Assembly: GCA_964575225.1 (NCBI GenBank)
Contig: CAZNQW010000021.1
Span: 1 to 27,508 of the forward strand
Reading direction: 5' to 3'
Length of the DNA: 27,508 nt
DNA from: CAZNQW01 sp964575225
Lineage (GTDB): Bacteria; Chloroflexota; Anaerolineae; JAAYZQ01
In this document: in pieces, positions 14,944-24,100 of the stretch
Layout of the letters: the number at the start of each line of letters is the position of its first letter
How positions within the stretch are numbered: position 1 is the first letter of the stretch
The notes under the pieces: model-generated
The model's input: the letters and a program-made list of their open reading frames with translations, nothing else
What the model was told of the DNA's origin: nothing
The model's database searches: none
Program-made: the position numbers and the translations under genes

Positions 14944-14979
14944 ATTGTACCCAAGGCCGGGCCAATTGGCAAATTGGCC
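14944..14979 (-). promoter_or_regulatory. Promoter of the DUF4446 gene with an overlapping palindrome
   Basis: On the minus strand TTGCCA (14972-14967) is followed after 17 bases by TACAAT (14949-14944). A perfect dyad, GGCCAATT-GGCA-AATTGGCC (14960-14979), covers the -35 element. This is the usual place for a repressor operator. The gap between the divergent genes (14841-15143) holds this and the rdgB promoter and no other recognisable gene. Confidence 0.7.
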
Positions 14980-15015
14980 GCCAGGGGCAGGGTTGGGCGT
15001 GTCGAGGCCGTCCAT

Positions 15016-15044
15016 TTGGAATTGACCGGTGGCAGTGGTATAGT
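15016..15044 (+). promoter_or_regulatory. Promoter of the rdgB-like gene
   Basis: TTGGAA (15016-15021), a 17-base spacer and TATAGT (15039-15044). Transcription should begin near 15051, leaving a leader of about 93 bases. Confidence 0.6.
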
Positions 15045-15143
15045 TGGGGTTGTCGGTGTGCTGGGGATGGCGCCGGTCCAAGGGCGCGGGTTCTCCAGAC
15101 CCCTCGGTGCGGGCAAGCCCAATTTGCGCGGAAAGAGTGTGCC

Positions 15144-15752
15144 ATGACCAAACTACTGATCGCTACCAACAATCGCGGCAAAGTGCGCGAGTACGAAGAA
15201 CTCCTGCCCGACTTGCCAGTGGAAATCACGTTTCCTGCTCGGGAAGGGCAGTGGCTGGAGGTCGAGGAATCGGGCGATACCTTTGAGGAGAATGCCTGCA
15301 TTAAAGCGCGGGCCTTTGCCCGCCACAGTGGCTTGCTGACCCTGGCTGATGATTCGGGCTTGGAGGTCGATGCCCTGGGCGGCGCGCCGGGGGTCTACTC
15401 GGCGCGGTATGCCGGGCCCGGTGCCAGTGATGCCGACCGCTACCATAAGTTGCTGGAGGCTCTGGCTCAGGTTCCCGAAGGCCAGCGCTCGGCCCGTTTC
15501 CGCTGCGTCATCGCCGTAGCTCGGCCCGATGGCCGGGTAGAGACGGCCGCCGGTGCGTGCGAGGGGCAGATCGGCTTTGAGCCGCATGGGGACTATGGCT
15601 TTGGCTACGATCCGGTGTTCCTCGTGGCAGACCAGGACGGGAAGACCATGGCCGAGCTGCCCCCGGATGTGAAAAATCGGATCAGCCACCGGGCGCGCGC
15701 TGTGGATGCCGTCCGCCCCATTTTGGCCCGTTTGTTGCAGGAGTCCGTCTAG
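15144..15752 (+). CDS. rdgB: RdgB/HAM1 family non-canonical purine NTP pyrophosphatase
   Basis: A 202-residue enzyme that hydrolyses dITP, ITP and XTP to the monophosphates and so keeps deaminated purines out of DNA and RNA. The substrate-binding start TNNRGK is at residues 8-13. The family signature ADDSGLEVDAL at 68-78, SARYAG at 86-91 and GFGYDPVF near 152-159 are all present, and the C-terminal SHRARA is intact. Length is normal for the family (about 195-205). The ATG at 15144 fits the conserved MTKLLIATNN start; longer upstream frames are rejected. The stop overlaps by four bases the end of the convergent hydrolase gene. Confidence 0.96.
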   Translation: MTKLLIATNNRGKVREYEELLPDLPVEITFPAREGQWLEVEESGDTFEENACIKARAFARHSGLLTLADDSGLEVDALGGAPGVYSARYAGPGASDADRYHKLLEALAQVPEGQRSARFRCVIAVARPDGRVETAAGACEGQIGFEPHGDYGFGYDPVFLVADQDGKTMAELPPDVKNRISHRARAVDAVRPILARLLQESV

Positions 15753-16513
15753 AGTTTTTCCACCCAGTCATATAGCGCCCGAGCAACGGCCTCGGGTCGC
15801 TCGATCTGGATCATGTGTCCGGCGCCGTCGATCAGGTGCAGGCGGGCGCCCGCGATCTGGTCGCGCAGGTAGACCGAGTAGCGGACGGGCGTCATCCGAT
15901 CCTGGGTGCCGCAGAGGACCTGGGTGGGCTGAACGATCTGCGACAATTGCCCCCGCACATCAAAGGCGTCGCAGGCGAGGAAATCGCGGCGCAGAATCTC
16001 GACAGGTGTGGCGCCGATCTGGTGCTTTCCCATCCTCACCATCTCGGGCACGGCTTGGGGCCCAAAGGCCCAGGTCCCGAGGGTTTCCACAGCCGCCGCC
16101 GGGTCCTGGCGCAAGCTCTCCAGCAGGGCTGGCGCCACCGGCAGGCGCGCCCCCGTAGCGATCAGTCCCAACCCCGCCACGCGCTCGGGGTAGCGAAGGG
16201 CCACGTCCAGGGCGATGGCGCCTCCCATCGAATGACCCACCCACACCGCCTGGGCCAAATCGGCCGCATCGAGCAAGTTCACCAGCCAATCGCCATAAGC
16301 GGCGATGGTCGCCTGTCCCGCTCCCCGCGACCTTCCATGCCCGGGCAGATCGGGGGCCAGGCTCAGCGAGTGGGGCAGGTTGCGAATCTGGTACAGCCAA
16401 TTCTGATGGGTGCCGCCCGCGCCGTGGATCAAGAGCACCGGCGCGGTCCTCTGGGAGAGGGGGCGCCGGTGCGCATAGTATGCCTGCTGGCCTGCCACTG
16501 GAAGGATCGGCAT
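15749..16513 (-). CDS. Alpha/beta hydrolase
   Basis: A 254-residue alpha/beta-hydrolase fold enzyme. The oxyanion segment LLIHGAGG is at 27-34, the nucleophile elbow GHSMGG at 93-98 (Ser95), the acid Asp205 in CGTQDRMTP and the base His233 in GAGHMIQIE. The core is about the normal length for esterase, lipase or C-C hydrolase members; the substrate is not predictable. There is no signal peptide. The ATG at 16513 lies 23 bases after the stop of the AAA-R3H gene, so both probably share a transcript. Confidence 0.92.
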   Translation of the reverse strand: MPILPVAGQQAYYAHRRPLSQRTAPVLLIHGAGGTHQNWLYQIRNLPHSLSLAPDLPGHGRSRGAGQATIAAYGDWLVNLLDAADLAQAVWVGHSMGGAIALDVALRYPERVAGLGLIATGARLPVAPALLESLRQDPAAAVETLGTWAFGPQAVPEMVRMGKHQIGATPVEILRRDFLACDAFDVRGQLSQIVQPTQVLCGTQDRMTPVRYSVYLRDQIAGARLHLIDGAGHMIQIERPEAVARALYDWVEKL

Positions 16514-16536
16514 GGGTGGTGCCGTGGCTTGGCCGG

Positions 16537-18069
16537 TTATTCTCGAGGTGTGGCAAAGATGCGCACGTGGCGGCGGGGATCTTTGCCATAACTGTGGGAG
16601 ACCAGGTTCGATTGCCGCGCCAGATCGTGTTGCATGCGCCGTATGTAGGAATTGCGCGGCGAAAGGTCGACCGACTTTTTCCCCGATAGCACTTGACGGA
16701 TGGCATCTTCGGTTTCTCGCAAAGCCACCGTCAATGGGTCGGTGTCGGCCACGTCGAGGCCAAAGAGATCGGCCAGGCAGGTCTCCATCTGATTCACCGT
16801 GTTGGAGCGCAACACGTGAATGGGAATGCCCCGGCGCTCGGCATCGGCGATGGGTTGAGGTCGGCGCCGATAGTAGTTCTTGAGGGTCATGACCACGTCG
16901 GCGTGGCGGATCTCTTCCACCATCTCGATGGGCAGATGCAGGTTGCTGGCGGCCTGCGCCAGTCGGTTTTTGGCGATGCCATACCCATAGATGCGCAGCA
17001 ATCGGGTGGGTTTGGCCGATACCATGTCGCTGGTACGGATGGGCGCGTCCTCCCGTTGCAGCCGGGGGGCGGGCGCAGGCTGCTCGATCTGTACCTTGCC
17101 TGCCTCGTCCCGATACCGAATCTCGGGGGGATGGGCGCGCCCACGGAGCAACGCGTCCACCGATGCCGCGACGTCGCGGTGGACCACCAGATGTTGCCAG
17201 TCCTTGATCTCGATGACGACGCTAAAGGTGGGCGGAGCTTTTCGTTCCAGGACAGTTTTTTGGGTTCCCCGCCGCCGTGCTTCTTCATCGCTCAGGGTGA
17301 CCGCCTGAATGCCCCCGATCAGATCGCATAGGGTGGGGTTCTGTAGTAGATTATCCAGGGTGTTGCCGTGGGCCGTGCCCACCAGTTGCACGCCTCGCTC
17401 GGCGATGGTGCGGGCGGCAGCCGCCTCCAGTTCGCGCCCGATCTCGTCAATGATGATCACTTCGGGCATGTGGTTTTCGACGGCTTCGATCATCACCTCG
17501 TGCTGGAACTCGGGCGTGGCGACCTGCATCCGCCGTGCCCGGCCAATGGCCGGGTGGGGGATGTCGCCGTCGCCGCCGATCTCGTTGGCCGTATCGACGA
17601 CCACGACCCGCTTGTGGGCGGATAGCACCCGGGCCGACTCGCGCAGCAGGGTGGTCTTGCCCACGCCGGGTCTGCCCAGCAATAGAATGCTCTGCCCCGA
17701 TTCGAGCAGGTCACCGATGATGTCGACGGTGCCATAGACGGCTCGGCCCACGCGCAAGGTGAGGCCGACAATTTCTCGCGCCCGGTTGCGGATGCACGAG
17801 ATGCGGTGCAGGGTCCGCTCGATGCCCGATCGATTGTCGGACGTAAACTCGCTGACCCGGCTGACCACATAGTCGATCTCTTCGCGAGAGACTTCGCGGT
17901 CGCTCAGGGTGACTTCGCCCTTGAGAAAGCGGGCTTCGGGCGTCCGCCCCAGGTCCATCACCACTTCGAGCAGGTCGTTCCCGTGATTGTGTTGCCGAAT
18001 GGATTCAGAAATCTCTGGAGGGATGATGCTCAGCAACGCCTCCAGATCGTCGGTAATCTTGTTCTGCAT
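16537..18069 (-). CDS. SpoIIIAA/Ycf45-like AAA ATPase with C-terminal R3H domain
   Basis: A 510-residue protein. The N-terminal 110 residues resemble the SpoIIIAA-like region (LEALLSIIPPEI). The ATPase has Walker A GRPGVGKTT at 132-140 and Walker B EVIIIDEI at 203-210, followed by AERGVQLVGTAHG. After a basic, Pro-rich linker (about 320-370) comes a helical section. The C-terminal R3H domain (about 450-510), with RNSYIRRMQHDLA and the Arg/His-rich end, suggests binding of single-stranded nucleic acid. Such Ycf45-type proteins occur in cyanobacteria, Chloroflexota and plastids; their role is not established. ATG 18069 follows GAGGAG closely (18078-18073); a TTG at 18087 is a less likely start. 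Confidence 0.92.
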   Translation of the reverse strand: MQNKITDDLEALLSIIPPEISESIRQHNHGNDLLEVVMDLGRTPEARFLKGEVTLSDREVSREEIDYVVSRVSEFTSDNRSGIERTLHRISCIRNRAREIVGLTLRVGRAVYGTVDIIGDLLESGQSILLLGRPGVGKTTLLRESARVLSAHKRVVVVDTANEIGGDGDIPHPAIGRARRMQVATPEFQHEVMIEAVENHMPEVIIIDEIGRELEAAAARTIAERGVQLVGTAHGNTLDNLLQNPTLCDLIGGIQAVTLSDEEARRRGTQKTVLERKAPPTFSVVIEIKDWQHLVVHRDVAASVDALLRGRAHPPEIRYRDEAGKVQIEQPAPAPRLQREDAPIRTSDMVSAKPTRLLRIYGYGIAKNRLAQAASNLHLPIEMVEEIRHADVVMTLKNYYRRRPQPIADAERRGIPIHVLRSNTVNQMETCLADLFGLDVADTDPLTVALRETEDAIRQVLSGKKSVDLSPRNSYIRRMQHDLARQSNLVSHSYGKDPRRHVRIFATPRE

Positions 18070-18091
18070 ATACTCCTCAACGTCCAATTCA

Positions 18092-18130
18092 GCGTGAATC
18101 GGCTTTCCTTCGCTCGGTTTGGATTCACGC
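18092..18130. repeat. Inverted repeat upstream of the AAA-R3H gene
   Basis: GCGTGAATC (18092-18100) is repeated inverted as GATTCACGC (18122-18130) with a 21-base spacer. It lies directly before the ribosome site of the AAA-R3H gene and after the stop of the acetyltransferase-like gene. There is no T-tract, so an operator or a leader hairpin is more likely than a terminator. Confidence 0.5.
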
Positions 18131-18142
18131 GTGGTGATTCAT

Positions 18143-19156
18143 TTACTGTTTTGCAGCGAGCCGGCCGTTGGAGGTTTGGAAATCGGGTTCGCCCGTGGCA
18201 CGATAGGTGGGCGGCACCGGTTCGGCGCTGCTCTTGAGGGCGGGGGCCAGCTCCTGCGTAGAGGTCTTGACCCAGGCCAAGGTGGGTTTGGCCATCAGAG
18301 ACCTTGTGGCAATCTGTCGGAACCCCGCCTCGTCCAGCGCGCTGTGCAGTCCGCTTTCGTATTGCCGCACGTCGGTGTAGATGGGCCGTCCCGATCGATC
18401 GGCCAGGGTTTGTACTGCGCGCTGGATCAGCGCCCCGGCCATCTGACGTGCTTCGGGATGGATCCACACGTGCATCCAGTGGCCATAGCTCCCGGTGTAG
18501 AGTTCGATCTCGCCCATGAGATCGTTTCCGTCATTGTCCCGCAGCACCAGGCGCCGGCTGTTGCGCTCGTTGGCAAACGTGGTGACGATCCCCCCCTCTG
18601 CCTGTCGAACCCGTTGGGGGGTGATGGCCACCCGCAGCTTTTGAATTGAGGCCCAATCCTCCGGGCGCTGGGGCTCGAGGGCGAGGCCTGGATGGTCTCC
18701 TGAAGACTCGTCCGGCGGCACCAGTCGATAGATGTCCTCACTGGTGTACAAGGTAAAGCCCGCCTGCTGAAAGGTATCCACCTCAGAACCCGATTCGGGC
18801 AGGCTGGCAAAGATGCGCTGAATGCCCCGCTTGGCCGCTTCGAAACAGGCCCCGTCCAGCAAGCGTGCCCAGGCCCGCGCCGTCTGATGATTCTCTGCCA
18901 GGGTAGGCGCCAGAAAGGCCACATCGGCCGCCGCCTGGTGGGGGCGGTAGCGGATCTGCACAAAGGCCTCGCCCTCGTGGGGATCGTACAGGACATAGGT
19001 GGGCTGGCCCATGGCTTGTTGCGTCACAAAAGCCAGCCACGCCTCTCGCAAGGGCGCAGGGGGCTGCGTGAGATCCTGGCGGGGGATAAGCGATATCCCT
19101 TTCCGCTGCAAACGGTACAGGCGCAAGCTGTCGCTTGGGCTAAACGGTCCCAACAC
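18143..19156 (-). CDS. GNAT-like acetyltransferase domain protein
   Basis: A protein of about 337 residues that I assign tentatively to the GNAT superfamily. The evidence is the opening LGPFSPSDSLRLYRLQRKG and two alpha/beta halves, the second with VWIHPEARQMAGALIQRAVQTLAD, resembling the acetyl-CoA-binding helix region, followed by DVRQYESGLHSALDEAGF. The usual Q/RxxGxG/A pyrophosphate loop is not well conserved, so activity is uncertain. The C-terminal 40 residues are Pro/Ser-rich and probably disordered. The longest frame starts at GTG 19192, but the promoter -10 (TACAAT) lies over that codon. The first in-frame start after the transcription start is GTG 19156, which is used here. It probably heads an operon with the AAA-R3H ATPase and the hydrolase. 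Confidence 0.65.
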   Translation of the reverse strand: MLGPFSPSDSLRLYRLQRKGISLIPRQDLTQPPAPLREAWLAFVTQQAMGQPTYVLYDPHEGEAFVQIRYRPHQAAADVAFLAPTLAENHQTARAWARLLDGACFEAAKRGIQRIFASLPESGSEVDTFQQAGFTLYTSEDIYRLVPPDESSGDHPGLALEPQRPEDWASIQKLRVAITPQRVRQAEGGIVTTFANERNSRRLVLRDNDGNDLMGEIELYTGSYGHWMHVWIHPEARQMAGALIQRAVQTLADRSGRPIYTDVRQYESGLHSALDEAGFRQIATRSLMAKPTLAWVKTSTQELAPALKSSAEPVPPTYRATGEPDFQTSNGRLAAKQ

Positions 19157-19183
19157 TCTCGGTATTCGATCCTTTCCCTCTGC

Positions 19184-19212
19184 ATTGTACACGGTTTTGC
19201 CGCGGTTGGCAA
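19184..19212 (-). promoter_or_regulatory. Sigma-70-type promoter of the acetyltransferase-like gene
   Basis: On the minus strand TTGCCA (19212-19207), a 17-base spacer and TACAAT (19189-19184). The start should be near 19177, downstream of the GTG at 19192, which rules that codon out as the translation start. Confidence 0.75.
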
Positions 19213-19234
19213 GCCCTATCCTACCACAAACGGC

Positions 19235-19266
19235 GCAAAAAAGCCCGCTCGGTCAGGAGCGGGCTT
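19235..19266 (-). terminator. Intrinsic terminator of the seven-gene minus-strand operon
   Basis: The 10-base arms AAGCCCGCTC (19241-19250) and GAGCGGGCTT (19257-19266) enclose a GGTCAG loop. Read on the minus strand, the stem is followed by a run of T residues (positions 19242-19237). It lies 14 bases after the DUF4349 gene stop. Confidence 0.9.
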
Positions 19267-19279
19267 GAGGGATCTCTGT

Positions 19280-20203
19280 TCACTCGGCGGAGGGAGTGCG
19301 GCGGCGCCGGCGCAGCAGGCGGCGGATGATCCAGACGATGAAAAGAACGGGCAGGATGAGTAGCAGTAGGATCGGCAGCAAGTAGACGATAAACCAGATG
19401 ACGACGTCGCCCAGGGTCTTGAGGGCATCGACCAGGGCGCGGGCGGCATCGCGCATGGTACGCGCCGGTGTCCAGGTTTCCTCGACCAGAGGGGGTTCCA
19501 CCTCTTCGGGATACAGCTCGACGGTGATGGTGGCCATAGCCGAGAGCTTTTCCAGGTAGGCCATTCGGCCCTTGACCTGTTCGATTTCGGCCTGGGCCTC
19601 GTCGAGATGCTCGTAGACGGCCAGCACGGCCTCGGTATCCTCAGCATCGCCCAAGAATTCCAAGAGTTCCGCTTCTTTGGCTTCCAGGTGGCGCAGGCGC
19701 GATTGCAGATCGACGTATTGGTCGGTGACATCCTCGCTGGTGGCGCTTTCCCGATTGACTTCAATGGCCAGGTCGCGGAGCTGGGCCATTGTATGCTCGA
19801 ATTGCTCGGCCGGTACGCGAATGGTTAGCGTGGCCAGCAACTGGTCATTGGAGAGCCAAGATTCCGAGCCGATGGCATAGCCTCCCACACTGCGGGCGAT
19901 GGCCTGCACGGCATCGACGCTATCCTCGGTACTCTTCACGGTGAGGGAGATGGTGGCGTTCCAGATGATCATGCGCTCGACGGAGGTTTGCCCGAGAAGG
20001 GCGGGGTCCGAGTCGGCAGCCGGGGCCGAACCAGCGATTGTTCCTCGCTCGCCAGATTCCATCTCGATCTCTTTGACGGCCTCGTATTGAGGCGCCTCTG
20101 CGGGAGCCACCAAGTCAGAGGCGCTGCCCAATGCCGATCCACACGACAGAAGAAGGCCTGCAATTACGACAAACGCCAACAGCTTGGATATTCGGTGAAC
20201 CAT
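19280..20203 (-). CDS. DUF4349 domain lipoprotein
   Basis: A 307-residue protein. The N-terminal signal peptide ends in the lipobox LLLSC (Cys21), so it should be lipid-anchored outside the cytoplasm. A low-complexity linker (about 25-72) precedes the DUF4349 domain. That domain has a beta-rich part with LLATLTIRVPAEQFEHTMAQL, then EDVTDQYVDLQSRL and a long coiled coil (about 160-220). A transmembrane helix at about 262-290 is followed by a strongly basic tail (RRLLRRRRR). Family function is unknown. AGGAGGGGAAAG precedes the ATG. It is the last gene before the terminator, 119 bases after UbiE. Confidence 0.92.
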   Translation of the reverse strand: MVHRISKLLAFVVIAGLLLSCGSALGSASDLVAPAEAPQYEAVKEIEMESGERGTIAGSAPAADSDPALLGQTSVERMIIWNATISLTVKSTEDSVDAVQAIARSVGGYAIGSESWLSNDQLLATLTIRVPAEQFEHTMAQLRDLAIEVNRESATSEDVTDQYVDLQSRLRHLEAKEAELLEFLGDAEDTEAVLAVYEHLDEAQAEIEQVKGRMAYLEKLSAMATITVELYPEEVEPPLVEETWTPARTMRDAARALVDALKTLGDVVIWFIVYLLPILLLLILPVLFIVWIIRRLLRRRRRTPSAE

Positions 20204-20322
20204 GGTCTTTCCCCTCCTTTAGGGCCAGTGAAATCGTGTTACGTGCCTCTTAGACGCCCAAAGCGGGAGCCAGGTTCCCTGCTTTGTCGGAAAAGGAGCG
20301 TCGAGTGCCCAACGACATAGGG

Positions 20323-21105
20323 TCAGGCCCGCTCCCCAATGTGTACGGCGACGGTGCCTAGCATCAGCCGCCGATAGCGAGCACGGCGCCAGCCCGTCTG
20401 GTGCATGACCTCCACGATCTGATCGGGCGACAAAAAAGCGCCGACCGAATGGGGAAGGTAGGTGTAGGCCGATGTTTCGCCGGCGACCAATCGCCCCACC
20501 AGGGGCACCATGTGATAGAGATAAAAGTCGTAGAGCTGGCGGAACAAGGGCGTTTGTGGTTGGGTGAATTCCAGGCAGGCCACCCGCCCGCCGCTGCGGG
20601 TGACCCGCGCCATTTCGGCAAAGGCAGCGGGAATGTCATTTACGTTGCGCATGGCAAACCCAGTCACCACGGCGTCAAAGGTGGCATCGGGAAAGGGCAA
20701 ATTGAGCCCGTCGCCTACCGTCCAGAAGGGTGGATGATCCAGGAGTTCCTGTCCCAATCGGTGTTGGATCTGGGCCTGTTTCTGCCGAGCCAGTTTGACC
20801 ATGTCTGGCACGAAATCAAGGCCCACGACGATGGCCGGGGGCTGCTGTTTCAATAGTTCAAAAGCCAGGTCGCCGGTGCCTGTGGCCATGTCCAGCACGC
20901 GCGCCGGGGCGCCCTTTCGGGCAAGAAGATCGGAGCCCAGGGCTTGGGCGGCGGCATATCGTCGCCAAGAATTGTCGCGGCCCAGGGCCATGATCCGGTT
21001 CATCCGATCGTAATACGGTGAGATACGGGTGAACATCTCGCGGACAAAGCCTTCTTTTTGCTCTGGGGCAGGCAAAGGGCTGGGTTTGGAGTTATTTTCG
21101 GCCAT
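20323..21105 (-). CDS. ubiE: UbiE/MenG demethylmenaquinone (ubiquinone) C-methyltransferase
   Basis: A 260-residue SAM-dependent C-methyltransferase of quinone biosynthesis. The family start FVREMFTRISPYYDRMNRIM and GRDNSWRR lie at about 20-49, SAM motif I VLDMATGTGDL at 70-80, GLDFVPDM near 95-102, and the late motif VTGFAMRNVND. It should methylate demethylmenaquinone to menaquinone in the cytoplasm or at the membrane. No other men or ubi genes are in the window, so the menaquinone assignment rests on family knowledge. It sits 32 bases after the GT39 gene and is probably co-transcribed. GGAGC lies before the ATG. Confidence 0.93.
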   Translation of the reverse strand: MAENNSKPSPLPAPEQKEGFVREMFTRISPYYDRMNRIMALGRDNSWRRYAAAQALGSDLLARKGAPARVLDMATGTGDLAFELLKQQPPAIVVGLDFVPDMVKLARQKQAQIQHRLGQELLDHPPFWTVGDGLNLPFPDATFDAVVTGFAMRNVNDIPAAFAEMARVTRSGGRVACLEFTQPQTPLFRQLYDFYLYHMVPLVGRLVAGETSAYTYLPHSVGAFLSPDQIVEVMHQTGWRRARYRRLMLGTVAVHIGERA

Positions 21106-21137
21106 GACGGTGCTCCTTTGGTAGGTTGGGCTGTGGT

Positions 21138-24100
21138 CTATGGGTTCCGGCTCGCGTTGCTTGCCACCGGTAGATAGATCCAGTGGAAGGAACTGCGGTC
21201 GACGGGTGTCGGTTCGACAGACGGCAGTATCGTGATCTCGCCGATCAAAATACGGTCATCGGGCAGTCTTTGCCCTTGCGCGTCCCATGCAGGCAGGCGT
21301 GTGTCGGTCTCGGCGCGGTACATGCCGATCTCGATTTGGTGGATTCCAGGAGGCGCATCGGGAAAGATGGCAAAGCTGTATCGGTCGGCAACGATCTCAC
21401 CGGGTTGCCACTGGGTGGTGGGGTGGGTGCCGTCCAGGGGAAGGCCGTCCTTTTGGCCGGTCACTTCCATGGAGGGACCCAGCAAATGGGTAAAGACCGT
21501 GTAACTGATGTCCATGGGACCCAGGCACTGCCAGTACAGGGTAAAGCCCACCAACTCGCCAGGGCGAGCGGTGTCGGTTTCCAGGTCATAGCCCAGGAAG
21601 CGGACGCCCTCGCCCAATGTAGCCAGCATCGGGTGGGATGCGACCCGATCGGAGGGCGTGGGGACGGGCGTGCCCGTAACGGGAGTCTGATCCCCTTGAG
21701 GCTGCTCCACCTGCACGCGCCCCAGGGTGATGCCCTCGTCGCCAGCCCCGAGAGCGCGCCGCACCGCGGACCACAGACCGGTCCGTTGAAGGGGAGGCTC
21801 GGCGACCAGGGTGACCCGGTAGAGACCGGCGGGCGCATCCTGGGGCAGGCGCACCAGAAACTGCCCTTTGAACTGGTCGCCGGGTTGCCATCGGTTGGTG
21901 GGGTGGGCGTCGCCGGCCGGTCGGATCGGCCTATCTTGCCACACCGTTCCGATTTGGTCGATCAGTTGGAGGCGGAATTGCGCATCGGGCAAGGGCGCCT
22001 CTGTGGCCTGCCAATAGAGGGTAACGGCCAGACGCTCGCCAGGGGTCAGTTGGGCGGGCGCCAGGTTGTTGCCCAGCAGGCGGAGCCCACCGTACTGCAC
22101 TGCCTGCCGGTTTTCGATCTCTTCCCTGTCGACCGACGTGAGGGTATCCGAAGTCGGAACCGTCACGGTACCCAGTAACACCCGGTCGCCCCGATTGGCG
22201 CTCGACGGGGCGACCAGCGGTGGGATCGAACCGCCCCGCGGTCCCAAACAGCCATCCTCGCTGGGGCGGCTGACCAGCACCATTTCGATCTGGTAGTCGC
22301 CGGGCGGAGTGCCGGGCTGGATGGCCAGTTCGTGCTCGTCGTACAAGAGCAGTCCGGGCTGCCACTGCCACATGGGATACAGGCCGTTGTAGGGACACTG
22401 CTCGCTCTGGCCCCAGAGCTGTCCCTGGTCGTCCACCAGGCGCAGGACCACGCTGGCTTCTTCGGGGATGGGTTCGTCGATGGCCCAATAGAGCTTGAGG
22501 TGCAACCTCTCACCTGCTTGGGGCGTCGTAACCAAATGATAGCCGGTCAGACGCAACGCCGAGCTGTATCGCACTTCAAGGGGTTGCGCTCCCAGGGGCA
22601 GGCGCCCCACCGAGGGCCAGGTGGGCAGATAACTGGCCACCAGCACCGACGAGGCGTAACTGTGGACCGGTTTATAGTCGGTGCGAAAGGCATTGGCATC
22701 CAGCCAGCGTTGAGGCACGCGACCCTTATCACCCCAGGGCGGGGTGTTGGAGAAGGCCAGCCAGATGCGGTCGTAGCGCCCGCGCAGATCTTCCAGGGCA
22801 GTGATGGTATCGTCGCGCGATCCGTTGAGCAAGGGAAGGCCGATCCAGGGCACGCCGCTATCGGCATAGTAGCGATAGAGTTCGGCGATGTGGGGCGGCT
22901 CGACCACCACTACGTCGCCGGGGCGGGTGTGCTCGCGGAGATAGTTGCCCCATTCGCGATGGTTGTCTTTGTCGTAGGTCGGGTCGTGGAAATAGTTCCA
23001 GGTAGATAGGCCCATGCCAAAAACCATCAGCCCGGCGCCGAGGAACGAGACTATCGCCCACCGTCCGCGCAGCCTTGTCAGGCCCGTGCCCACCAGCAGG
23101 TAAAAGGCGGGGCTGATCACGATCATGTGCCGGCTGTTCATGTAGGTGGGCTGCACGTGCGAGATCAAATAGAGGACAGCGATGGGCACCAGAAGATAGC
23201 CACCCCACAGCAAGCCGGCCAGGCGGTGAAGAGGGCGGGGTGGGCGGAGTAGCAGCCCTAGAAGCCCGACGAGGACAAAGGCCAAAAAGACCAGGTCGAT
23301 GGCCCAGATCGTCCACTGGCTGACTTGGACCGATAGCCCCAGGCTGAACGAGTTGAGCAGGTCGCGCAGCAGATCGGGCAGGGGCACAAAGTAGAAGCCA
23401 GGCTGTTGGACGGAGGTGGGCAGGGTGATAAAAGCATAGACCATCAGCGGGAGTGACAACCCCACGACGATGGCCATAATTATCAAAACGACCCTACGAT
23501 GCCGAGTCGGACGAACCAGCAGGTAGCCCAGCACCATGAGCTCAAAAAAGACTAACAACACACCGAGATACTGGGTCAGTACCAATGCCAGATTGGCCAC
23601 GACAAAGCCTACGAGCCAAGTTCGCCGGGCGCGCGCGCAGGGAGAGGGTTGCAGGAAGGCGCGGACAAAACTGTAGAACGAGAGAAGTCCGAAGAAGGGA
23701 AGCAGGGCGTACATGCGCGCTTCCTGGCCATACCACAGATACATGGGCGACAAGGCCCCAAGAGCGGCGGCAGCCAGCCCGGCGCGCTCATCTACCAATC
23801 GCCGGCCTGTTCCATACAGCAGCGGCACGGTCAACACCACGCCGATCAAAGACAGAAAGCGCAGGGCAAATTCGCTCTCGCCCCAGACCCGCACAGCCAC
23901 CCAGAGCGCTGCAAAGTACAAAGGGGGGTGGTTGTCGATGGTTTCGACGGTGTCGATGTTGTCGGTGAGATAGATCTTGTTGGTGAGGACCGAGGATAGG
24001 TCGCCTCTGGCGCGGTGAAGGCTCAGGCTTTCGTCCCACCACAGGCTTTTTTGCCCCAGGTCCAAGACACCCCGGCCAAAGGCGACCAGGATCAAAAGGA

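Noticed and set aside
15022..15044. TTGACC with TATAGT as an rdgB promoter.
   Set aside because: The spacer is only 11 bases. TTGGAA at 15016 with a 17-base spacer is the better pairing.
21183..22178. A 331-codon plus-strand frame opposite the GT39 repeats.
   Set aside because: The opposite strand has recognisable repeated domains. The antisense frame shows no family motif or start signal.
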